Shown one piece after another: positions 13,039 through 19,547 of a stretch of DNA of 19,547 nt. The notes under the pieces were generated by a model. It saw only the letters and a program-made list of their open reading frames with translations. It was not told where the DNA came from and ran no database searches. The stretch spans positions 1 to 19,547 of the forward strand of contig DHXX01000011.1 in the NCBI GenBank assembly GCA_002413865.1, given 5' to 3'. Origin of the DNA: Candidatus Saccharibacteria bacterium UBA5145. Its GTDB lineage: Bacteria > Patescibacteriota > Saccharimonadia > Saccharimonadales > UBA4665. The position numbers and the translations under genes were made by a program. Positions within the stretch are counted from its first letter, which is position 1; each line of letters opens with the position of its first letter.

Positions 13039-14163
13039 ATGTCAAACTTAAGCCAACTATTTACCAGCGAAAGCGTTTGTGCGGGGCACCCCGACAAGAT
13101 TTGTGACGCTATCAGCGATGCCATCCTCGACGCCGCCCTCGCCCAAGATCCCAAGTCACGGACCGGTATCGAAACTGTCGCCGGTGCCAACAAGATTGCC
13201 CTGTTTGGTGAAATCAAAACCACGGCCGTGCTTAACTTTGAGCTCATAGCCCGTGATACCGTCAAACGGCTCGGATACAACGTACCGGCCTGGGGGTTTA
13301 GCCAGGAGTCGGAATTTAGTAATGACCTGCATCAACAGTCGCCCGAGATCTCGATTGGCGTCGACGCCGACGGGGCCGGTGACCAAGGTATGATGTTCGG
13401 TTTCGCCATTAACGAAACGCCCGAACTGTTGCCGCTGCCGATAGCCCTGGCCCACGCCCTGGCGCGCCGGATCGACGAAGCCCGTGAAAAGCACGAACTC
13501 GCCTGGTTGCGACCGGACGGTAAAACCCAAGTCACCATCCGCTACGAAGACGGCAAACCGGTGGCCGTCGAAAAGCTGGTCGCCGCCGTCGCCCACGCCG
13601 AAGACACCAGTGCCCCCGAAGTGCGCGCCGGCCTGATCAAAACCGTCATCGAACCAGTTTTGCGAAGTTATAAGTTTGCGCTGCCGGCCGACGCCGACAT
13701 CATCATCAACGGCACCGGCCTGTGGCACATTCCCGGCCCCGAGAGTGACGCCGGTCTGACCGGACGCAAGATCGTCGTCGATACCTATGGCGGCTATGCC
13801 CGCGTCGGCGGTGGCGCTTTCAGCGGCAAGGATCCGAGTAAGGTCGACCGGTCGGGCGCTTACGCAGCCCGTTTTATCGCTAAGAATATCGTCGCCGCCG
13901 GCCTGGCCACCAAGTGTGAAGTCGGTCTGGCCTACGTCATCGGCCAACCATTGCCGTTGATGCAGACGATTGACACCTTTGGCACGGCGACGGTCAGCGA
14001 GCAAGCCCTGCACGACTTCAAAGACAAACTGATCGACACCAGCGTCAAGGGGATTATCGACCGTTTGGAGCTGCGCCGTCCTATATATAGCCAGACTTCG
14101 GCTTATGGTCACTTTGGCAAGGCGGAGCTGCCTTGGGAGCAGATCGTTGGAACTAGTAATTAG
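13039..14163 (+). CDS. metK: S-adenosylmethionine synthetase
   Basis: MetK makes SAM from methionine and ATP. It has 374 residues, close to the bacterial norm of about 380-400. Motifs: SVCAGHPDKICD at 12-23 (ATP/methionine binding His17 and DK), GAGDQGMMFGFA at about 112 and the phosphate loop GGGAFSGKDPSKVDRSGAY at about 257. The ATG lies 9 nt after GGGGGAAGG. It is monocistronic in appearance, controlled by the riboswitch above and ended by a large hairpin. Codon use is strongly C/G-ending, unlike the genes left of tRNA-Gln. Confidence 0.98.
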   Translation: MSNLSQLFTSESVCAGHPDKICDAISDAILDAALAQDPKSRTGIETVAGANKIALFGEIKTTAVLNFELIARDTVKRLGYNVPAWGFSQESEFSNDLHQQSPEISIGVDADGAGDQGMMFGFAINETPELLPLPIALAHALARRIDEAREKHELAWLRPDGKTQVTIRYEDGKPVAVEKLVAAVAHAEDTSAPEVRAGLIKTVIEPVLRSYKFALPADADIIINGTGLWHIPGPESDAGLTGRKIVVDTYGGYARVGGGAFSGKDPSKVDRSGAYAARFIAKNIVAAGLATKCEVGLAYVIGQPLPLMQTIDTFGTATVSEQALHDFKDKLIDTSVKGIIDRLELRRPIYSQTSAYGHFGKAELPWEQIVGTSN

Positions 14164-14176
14164 TAATTAGGAAATA

Positions 14177-14228
14177 GGAAATAGGAAGTAGGGTTGAGCG
14201 GCTGTAGCTCAATCTAATTCCTAATTCC
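14177..14228 (+). terminator. Hairpin after metK
   Basis: GGAAATAGGAAGTAG pairs with CTAATTCCTAATTCC (two mismatches), continuing into GGTTGAGC/GCTCAATC. The hairpin is long but has no clear T-run after it, so termination is likely rather than certain. Confidence 0.5.
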
Positions 14229-14332
14229 AAATAACTAGGTTCTCACCAAGCGGTTCTAGCTTCGGTCGAAATAAGTTTGAAAAATCCTCTTCCTGTATTA
14301 CCATAAGAGGTACCACTAAAAAAGGACAACAT

Positions 14333-15070
14333 ATGACTATGAAAGACCATTTTAAGCAAATTAGCTTGGCAGTACCCGCTTTACTGTTAGCTTTTACTAC
14401 TCTAGCGGCCGTGCCGGTTTTTGCCAGCCAAGGTAGCGGTGAAGGCCAGAAGGTGTCGGCAACTAGTGCTACGACGACCAGTCCGAGCGGATCGGGCGAT
14501 AAAACTACTGGAACTGAAACCGAAGTTCATACCGCTTCGACCGTCGCCAGCGACGACTCCCAAACCACCGAACTTCATTCCAAAGGCAAAACGCTCGTCG
14601 CCGAGCTCCAAAAAGTGCATCCGTCAAAGCTCACCGCTACGGAACGCCAAAAAGTCTGTGAAGCCCACAAACAGGGCCTGACCAACAAGTTTACCGTCAT
14701 CACCCGCAACAGCCAAAGCTACCAGACGCGCATCGACGATGTTTACACTAAGGCCTTGGCTTTCCAGACCAGCAAGAACATCAGCAGTACCGACCTGTCG
14801 GCTCTGATTGTAACGGCAGACGCCGCCAAGCTTGCGTCAGCCACCTCAATCGCCAACTTGCAGAAAGTTACACCTGCACAAGACCTTTGTAACAACGTCA
14901 GCGTCGCCCAAGACGTCGCCACTTTCAAGGCGGCTACCACCCAAACCCGCACCGACCTCAAGGCCTACAAAACGGCCGTCAAAGCCGTCGTCCAAAACCT
15001 GTTGGCCGCCACTAAGACGACGACCGACGCTACCTCTACAGCAACCCCAACTACCGTAAGGAGTAACTAA
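14333..15070 (+). CDS. Secreted helical protein of unknown function
   Basis: A 245-residue protein with a Sec signal peptide (about 1-32, ending VPVFAS), a Ser/Thr-rich linker (about 33-75) and a helical domain with heptad-like runs (80-225) containing two cysteines (KVCEAHK, DLCNNV). The tail is Thr/Ser-rich again. I recognise no named domain. The ATG at 14333 follows AAGGA by 6 nt. It ends 2 nt before the ATG of the pilin-like gene, which implies coupled translation and a shared role at the cell surface. Confidence 0.8.
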   Translation: MTMKDHFKQISLAVPALLLAFTTLAAVPVFASQGSGEGQKVSATSATTTSPSGSGDKTTGTETEVHTASTVASDDSQTTELHSKGKTLVAELQKVHPSKLTATERQKVCEAHKQGLTNKFTVITRNSQSYQTRIDDVYTKALAFQTSKNISSTDLSALIVTADAAKLASATSIANLQKVTPAQDLCNNVSVAQDVATFKAATTQTRTDLKAYKTAVKAVVQNLLAATKTTTDATSTATPTTVRSN

Positions 15071-15072
15071 GC

Positions 15073-15348
15073 ATGAAGCGTTTTACAATTGACCAAAACG
15101 GATTTGGATTTGTCGCTATTTTGGCGGTCATCGCCCTCCTTGGCATCGTCGCCTTTGCCGGCGTCCGCGTCATGAATAGCAACCAAGTCGATAGCACTAC
15201 CGCCAGCCTGACCCGCACGCACAGCGTCCCGAATAAGATTCAAAACTCGGCTGACCTCACCAAGGCCAGCGCCGCCCTCGACGCCACTCCGATCGATACT
15301 GGCGTCAACCCCAACCAGCTCGACAAAGACCTTAACTCGTTGCTCTAG
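15073..15348 (+). CDS. Pilin-like single-pass peptide
   Basis: A 91-residue protein that opens MKRFTIDQNGF and then has one hydrophobic helix (about 11-32, FVAILAVIALLGIVAFAG). This resembles the N-terminus of type IV pilins or pseudopilins, but the conserved Glu at position 5 of the mature helix is missing. The remainder is a short Ser/Thr/Asp-rich extracellular tail. AAGGAG lies 9 nt before the ATG. It probably works with the secreted protein immediately upstream; no pilus assembly genes are in the window. Confidence 0.72.
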   Translation: MKRFTIDQNGFGFVAILAVIALLGIVAFAGVRVMNSNQVDSTTASLTRTHSVPNKIQNSADLTKASAALDATPIDTGVNPNQLDKDLNSLL

Positions 15349-15376
15349 ATCGGCGTAATAGTCACTTAAGAGTACT

Positions 15377-16054
15377 ATGTCACGGCCTGCTAAACCCCTG
15401 GACTGGAAATTACTGACAGCGGCGACCGGCGCCGCTGTCTTGTACTGTTCGTGGCCGCTCGGTTATGTGCTCAACCCAATTGCTAACCGCGGCCTGGCGA
15501 GTAACCTCGAAGGCCTCGGTCAACCCTATAACTGGCTGTTCGCCGGGCTCGATATCCTGAGCGGCCTGGTCGTCGTCACGATCGCCGTGCTACTGCGCGG
15601 CTTGACTGGTCGGCCGCGCCACTGGTTGCTCGATTGGTCAATCATCGGCTACGGCCTGTTCGGCTTCCTAACGGCGCTCGACGCGCTTTTACCGGTCGAT
15701 TGTCTCGATACTGTCCAGCGCTGCAACGTTTTGTCGGGTCATCCGCTAATTATCATCCACGGTGCTGCTAGCATAGGTTCGATAGGCGGGCTGACCATGA
15801 GCATCGTCGGCTTGTGGTACTTGCTGGCTGTCAAACAACGGGTTGCCCGGCCGTTGCGCTGGCTGTTGCACATCATCGGCCTCAGTTGGTTTGGTTTCGG
15901 CGTTGCCACCGCTGTCTTTTTGTTGGCCGACCGCTCGAGCGCCCTATCGCAACACCTCTTTATCATTGTTTGCAGCCTCTGGATAGCGCTGCTACCGTTT
16001 TTGGTCTACTGGGCGGTCGACCGATCAGTCCGCAAAAAAGTCGCTATCGGCTAG
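15377..16054 (+). CDS. DUF998 integral membrane protein
   Basis: A 225-residue protein with about six hydrophobic helices (near 13-33, 55-75, 88-107, 133-153, 166-187, 193-214). It carries the DUF998 pattern of an extracellular Asp/Cys loop (LDALLPVDCLDTVQRCNVLSGHP) followed by IIHGAASI. Function of the family is unknown. Its last 30 bp overlap the end of rarA on the opposite strand. Codon use fits its GC-rich neighbours. Confidence 0.8.
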   Translation: MSRPAKPLDWKLLTAATGAAVLYCSWPLGYVLNPIANRGLASNLEGLGQPYNWLFAGLDILSGLVVVTIAVLLRGLTGRPRHWLLDWSIIGYGLFGFLTALDALLPVDCLDTVQRCNVLSGHPLIIIHGAASIGSIGGLTMSIVGLWYLLAVKQRVARPLRWLLHIIGLSWFGFGVATAVFLLADRSSALSQHLFIIVCSLWIALLPFLVYWAVDRSVRKKVAIG

Positions 16055-17212
16055 TTCGGGTGGCAAAAAACCTTGGGGGTGCTTGAAACCGGCTTCCCAC
16101 TTAGTGCCCTTACTGTAGCCGAGGTTTTTCATGAGCTTGGTCGGGGCATTGCGCAAATGCAGGGGCACCGCCACGTCGGGATACTCTTGGGCGGCGGCTT
16201 GGGCGGCGTGCATGGCATCGGTCACGACGCGTGATTTGGGGGCTTTGGCGAGGACCGCCGCGCAGTGGTAGAGGTTGTAACTGGCTTCGGGCAGGCCGAT
16301 CCGCTCGACGGCCAAAAAGGTCGATACTGCCAGGTTGAGCGCCGCCGGTGCCGCCAGACCGATATCTTCTGACGCGAAGATTACCAGGCGCCGGGCGATA
16401 AACTTCGGGTCTTCGCCGGCCTGCAACATCCGCGCCAAGTAGTACAGTGCGGCTGTGGCGTCGCTGCCGCGCAGGCTTTTGATGAAGGCGCTGACGACGT
16501 TGTAGTGCTGTTCGCCTTTCTTGTCGTAACCGGGCAGGCGGGTTTGGGCGGCGGTCTCGACGATGGTCGTGGTGATCGGTGCGCCGGCGGCGAGCTGAAA
16601 AGCTAGTTCGAGGTTGCCGAGAGCCACCCGGGCGTCGCCACCGGCCAGCCGGGCCAGCAGGTCGATACTCTTGGCCGGCAACTGCTTGGCCGACAGTTTG
16701 AGACTGGCGGCGGCTCGCTTGACGATAGTGGTAATACTCGGGACGTCGAGCGGTTCCAAAACGAGCACCCGCGAGCGACTGAGTAGGGGGTTAATAACCT
16801 CAAAACTGGGGTTTTCGGTGGTCGCGCCAATCAGGATGATGGTGCCGTCCTCGACGTGGGGCAGAAAGGCGTCTTGCTGGGCTTTATTGAAGCGGTGGAT
16901 CTCGTCGACGAACAGAATCGTTTGCATCCCTAGGCGGCGGTTCTGTTCGGCGCGGGCGATGACTTTGACGACGTCGGGTTTGCCGGAAGTCACGGCGCTG
17001 AGCTCCATGAACTCGGCCCCGGTTTCCCGGGCGATGATGCGGGCGAGGGTCGTTTTGCCGCTGCCGGGCGGCCCCCACAAGATCAAACTGGTCGGCTGCT
17101 TATGGGCGATAATTTCGCGGATGATCTTGCCGGCGCCGACTAAATGCTGCTGGCCAATCACGTCAGCCAGAGTTTCGGGGCGCAATCGTTCGGCGAGGGG
17201 TCTACTATCCAT
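16025..17212 (-). CDS. rarA: Replication-associated recombination protein RarA (MgsA), AAA+ ATPase
   Basis: 395 residues of the RarA/MgsA/WRNIP1 family. Visible are the N-terminal RPLAERLRPETLADVIGQ signature, Walker A GPPGSGKTT (47-55), Walker B LFVDEIHRF (Asp103-Glu104), sensor 1 GATTENPSF and the C-terminal helical lid and tetramerisation domains (YYLARMLQAGEDPKFIARRL, SEDIGLA). RarA is a clamp-loader-like ATPase acting at stalled forks. It is slightly shorter than common bacterial forms (about 420-450). A TACAAT box lies 6 nt before the ATG. Confidence 0.96.
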   Translation of the reverse strand: MDSRPLAERLRPETLADVIGQQHLVGAGKIIREIIAHKQPTSLILWGPPGSGKTTLARIIARETGAEFMELSAVTSGKPDVVKVIARAEQNRRLGMQTILFVDEIHRFNKAQQDAFLPHVEDGTIILIGATTENPSFEVINPLLSRSRVLVLEPLDVPSITTIVKRAAASLKLSAKQLPAKSIDLLARLAGGDARVALGNLELAFQLAAGAPITTTIVETAAQTRLPGYDKKGEQHYNVVSAFIKSLRGSDATAALYYLARMLQAGEDPKFIARRLVIFASEDIGLAAPAALNLAVSTFLAVERIGLPEASYNLYHCAAVLAKAPKSRVVTDAMHAAQAAAQEYPDVAVPLHLRNAPTKLMKNLGYSKGTKWEAGFKHPQGFLPPELADSDFFAD

Positions 17213-17218
17213 CTCCCC

Positions 17219-17224
17219 ATTGTA
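17219..17224 (-). promoter_or_regulatory. rarA -10 box, leaderless spacing
   Basis: TACAAT on the minus strand ends 6 nt before the ATG. The intervening GGGGAG looks like a ribosome site but is too close to the start to act as one in the usual way. Confidence 0.45.
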
Positions 17225-17472
17225 GCCTATCGGGTTGGTAAACGCCTGACCCCTAGATCCAGCTAGTCAGAATATTTGTCATTGTTCATTTATAAATTTA
17301 CTAAATTATTTACCAAGTGTTATTTATTAGATGCCCGCAAGTTGGGCGGTCTGAAAAATTATAAATCTGCAAATAATTTTGTAAATGAGTAATGATTTCT
17401 GAGTAATAGTACCGGGATACTTCAAATCAGTTTGGTACGACGGTAAAGGTCGAACAGTAAGCTATCCAGACG

Positions 17473-17501
17473 TTGCCGAACAGGGAAGCTTATGCTATAA
17501 T
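17473..17501 (+). promoter_or_regulatory. typA promoter
   Basis: TTGCCG (17473-17478), a 17-bp spacer and TATAAT (17496-17501). This is the clearest -35/-10 pair in the window. It gives a leader of about 65 nt. Confidence 0.75.
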
Positions 17502-17514
17502 GAGGCGAAGCACG

Positions 17515-17531
17515 AGTGCGCCGGACGCACT
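17515..17531 (+). other. Hairpin in typA leader
   Basis: AGTGCG pairs with CGCACT over a CCGGA loop, followed by TTGTTTT. It is terminator-like, at the 5' end of the transcript, so it may be an attenuator or mRNA stabiliser. Confidence 0.45.
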
Positions 17532-17573
17532 TGTTTTAATGTTAAGCGTAAATTAGTAAGGCGTTACTCGACT

Positions 17574-19391
17574 ATGAAGATTCAAGATCCTACCAAAATT
17601 CGTAATATTGCTATTATTGCCCACGTTGACCACGGCAAAACCACCCTCGTTGACGGCCTGCTCAAGCAGTCCCAAACCTTCCGCGACAACCAAGCCGAAA
17701 TGACCCAGACCCTCATCATGGACAGCGGCGACCAAGAGCGCGAGCGCGGTATTACCATTACAGCCAAGATTACCGCCGTCCAGCACAATGACTACCGGAT
17801 CAATATCATCGATACGCCGGGACACGCCGACTTTTCGGGTGAAGTCGAACGCACCCTCAACATGGCCGACGGCTGCTTGCTGATCGTCGACGCCCAAGAA
17901 GGCCCGATGCCCCAGACCAAGTTTGTGCTCGCAAAGGCCCTGGCTGCGGAACTCAGTCCCATCGTTATCATCAACAAAATCGACAAAGCCGGCCGCCGCA
18001 TCAAAGAAGTCGAAGACGAATTAGCTGATTTATTCCTCGAACTGGCCGTCCATGAAGACCAGCTGCACTACCCGGTCTACTACGCCGCCGGCCGGGCCGG
18101 TAAAGCCTGGATTACTCCCCCTGATGACGCCGATGTCGACGGCGACTTGGGTGTCATCTTCGACGCCATCATCGACAAAATCCCAGCCCCTTCGATCGAA
18201 CTCGACAAACCTTTCCAGATGTTGGTCACGGCGCTGGCCCACGATACCTTCAAAGGCAAGTACGCCATTGGCCGCATCACCCGTGGCACCGTCAAAACCG
18301 GTGACCCGGTCGTGCTCTGTAAAAAAGACGGTAGCTTCGTGAAGGCCAAAGTCGACAACATTTTCATGAGCCACGGTATCAGCAAGTCAGAAGTTCCAGC
18401 CGGCGTGGCCGGTGACATCGTCCAGCTGACGGGCATCCCCGGTGCCAAGATCGGTGAAACCGTTGCCGACGCTACCCAACCCGAAGCCCTGCCGATTATC
18501 GAAGTCGAAGCCCCGACGCTACGGATTTACCTCGGACCCAACACCTCACCCTTCAAAGGCATCGAGGGCGAATTCAGCACTTCGCGCCAAATTAGTGACC
18601 GCCTGCAGCGCGAAATCGAAACCAATGTCGGCCTCCAGGTCCAAGACGACGGTATCGGCTTCACAGTGGCCGGTCGCGGCGAACTCCACCTCGGGGTTCT
18701 GATCGAAACCATGCGCCGCGAAGGCTATGAGTTTGAAGTCGGTCGCCCGCAGGTTGTGACGATTGAAAAAGACGGTCAAACGCTCGAACCAATCGAGGAA
18801 TTGATTATCGAAGTCCCCGCCGAACACGTCGGTACCGTCCAGATGGAACTTGGCGTCCGCCGGGCCACTCTCAAAGAACAGTTTGCCAGCCCCAAGGGCG
18901 TCACCAAACTGATCTATGAGCTACCGACCCGCTCGCTGCTCGGTATGCGCAACATTCTGATCACCAACACCAAGGGTACGATCATCATGAACTCTCTGAC
19001 AATCGGCTACCAGCCCCAAACGGCCGCCCTCAACCAGCTCCGTAACGGTGTCCTGATCGCTTTCGAACAGGGTATTACCACCCCTTACTCTTTGCAGAAC
19101 GCCGAAGCCCGCGGCACGGTCTTCGTGAATCCCGCCCAAAAGGTCTATGCCGGTCAAATCGTCGGCCTCAATACCCGTCAAGAAGACATGGAAATGAACG
19201 TCTGCAAGCCGAAGCACCTGACCAACATGCGCTCCAGCTCGAGCGACGGTGTCGTCCAGTTGACGCCGCCGACCATTTTTAGCCTCGAGCAGTGTCTCGA
19301 CTTCCTCGAAAATGACGAACTCCTCGAAGTTACTCCCAAAAACTTGCGCCTGCGCAAACGCGAACTCGACGCCAAAAAACGCAAACGCTAA
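17574..19391 (+). CDS. typA: Ribosome-associated GTPase TypA/BipA
   Basis: 605 residues, the normal TypA length. The GTPase domain shows G1 AHVDHGKTTL (16-25), switch region RERGITITAK, G3 DTPGHADF (about 80) and G4 NKID (about 134). It is followed by the EF-G-like domains II, III and V and the TypA-specific C-terminus (NMRSSSSDGVVQLTPP, LEFL-like LDFLENDELLEVTP). It binds the ribosome and aids subunit assembly under cold or stress. Codon use is strongly C-ending, as in metK. Confidence 0.98.
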   Translation: MKIQDPTKIRNIAIIAHVDHGKTTLVDGLLKQSQTFRDNQAEMTQTLIMDSGDQERERGITITAKITAVQHNDYRINIIDTPGHADFSGEVERTLNMADGCLLIVDAQEGPMPQTKFVLAKALAAELSPIVIINKIDKAGRRIKEVEDELADLFLELAVHEDQLHYPVYYAAGRAGKAWITPPDDADVDGDLGVIFDAIIDKIPAPSIELDKPFQMLVTALAHDTFKGKYAIGRITRGTVKTGDPVVLCKKDGSFVKAKVDNIFMSHGISKSEVPAGVAGDIVQLTGIPGAKIGETVADATQPEALPIIEVEAPTLRIYLGPNTSPFKGIEGEFSTSRQISDRLQREIETNVGLQVQDDGIGFTVAGRGELHLGVLIETMRREGYEFEVGRPQVVTIEKDGQTLEPIEELIIEVPAEHVGTVQMELGVRRATLKEQFASPKGVTKLIYELPTRSLLGMRNILITNTKGTIIMNSLTIGYQPQTAALNQLRNGVLIAFEQGITTPYSLQNAEARGTVFVNPAQKVYAGQIVGLNTRQEDMEMNVCKPKHLTNMRSSSSDGVVQLTPPTIFSLEQCLDFLENDELLEVTPKNLRLRKRELDAKKRKR

Positions 19392-19407
19392 ATCAGTAGT
19401 CAGGAGA

Positions 19408-19432
19408 TAGGGGAGCTCGGGTAGCCTCCCTA
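19408..19432 (+). terminator. Hairpin after typA
   Basis: TAGGG pairs with CCCTA, with imperfect inner GGAG/CTCC pairing, followed by an AT-rich stretch. The style is similar to the hairpin after metK. Confidence 0.4.
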
Positions 19433-19475
19433 ATTACTATTTGTTAATTCCTAACCCCTGCGCAGCTTCTTCAGC

Positions 19476-19481
19476 TATACT
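19476..19481 (+). promoter_or_regulatory. -10 box, leaderless spacing
   Basis: TATACT ends 7 nt before the ATG at 19489. Confidence 0.5.
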
Positions 19482-19488
19482 GTAGGGA

Positions 19489-19547
19489 ATGTTCCAAAAC
19501 GTCTTTCACCGCAACGTGGCGGCCCGTGATAACCTCGAGCTGTTCCT
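19489..19547 (+). CDS. Start of an unidentified gene, cut by window edge
   Basis: Nineteen codons are visible (MFQNVFHRNVAARDNLELF), too few to assign a family. The start is supported by the -10 box 7 nt upstream, as seen for other genes in the window. Confidence 0.45.
   Translation, partial: MFQNVFHRNVAARDNLELF

Larger units (their letters stand above)
17225..17573. other. AT-rich intergenic region between rarA and typA
   Basis: No gene is visible. The left two thirds are AT-rich with no clear repeat. The right third holds the typA promoter and a hairpin in its leader. Confidence 0.5.

Noticed and set aside
13156..14112. Long minus-strand frame opposite metK
   Set aside because: This is a shadow of a GC-rich gene with C-ending codons. 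metK on the plus strand has every family motif.

Overview
The window looks like a chromosomal segment of a Patescibacteria/CPR genome, most likely an environmental Candidatus Saccharibacteria (TM7). This placement is inferred from gene content and style, not proven. The clues are a decayed CPR-type serine recombinase, a DUF998 membrane protein, a secreted protein beside a pilin-like peptide, many promoters placed for leaderless transcripts, and a GuaB1-type enzyme otherwise typical of Actinobacteria. UGA is used as stop.

Layout from left to right. At 1-3469 (minus) a membrane-anchored periplasmic-type ligand-binding protein is followed by a Cache-HAMP-PAS histidine kinase cut by the window edge. 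At 3470-4181 lies a gene-poor stretch with a serine-recombinase relic and the first copy of a structured repeat. At 4182-5624 (minus) is guaB1. At 5709-5903 is a large inverted-repeat element, followed by a tRNA-like hairpin (5957-6020), a DinB-like gene, an SDR oxidoreductase and a plus-strand DUF488 gene.

The main item is 7911-12670. Six copies of a 33-bp core lie 380-1370 bp apart, each just beyond the 3' end of a minus-strand gene or gene pair. The array ends on the right at a tRNA-Gln(CUG) gene. The first 11 bp of every core are identical to the 3' end of that tRNA (acceptor strand, discriminator and encoded CCA). Between cores are an EEP-family phosphodiesterase, a membrane-anchored protein, a PAS protein with a GNAT acetyltransferase, a Nudix hydrolase, a small membrane protein and a second Nudix hydrolase. 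Most carry their own extended -10 promoter 6-7 nt before the start codon, and most cores are followed by an intrinsic terminator. I read this as an integron-like array of promoter-bearing single-gene cassettes, built by repeated insertion at the 3' end of tRNA-Gln. No recombinase gene is intact in the window.

Right of the tRNA the sequence changes to GC-richer housekeeping DNA. It holds a SAM riboswitch and metK, a secreted protein with a pilin-like peptide, a DUF998 protein converging on rarA, then typA (bipA) and the first codons of another gene. Codon use is C/G-ending there and mixed or AT-ending in the array, so tRNA-Gln marks a compositional border between core and accessory DNA.
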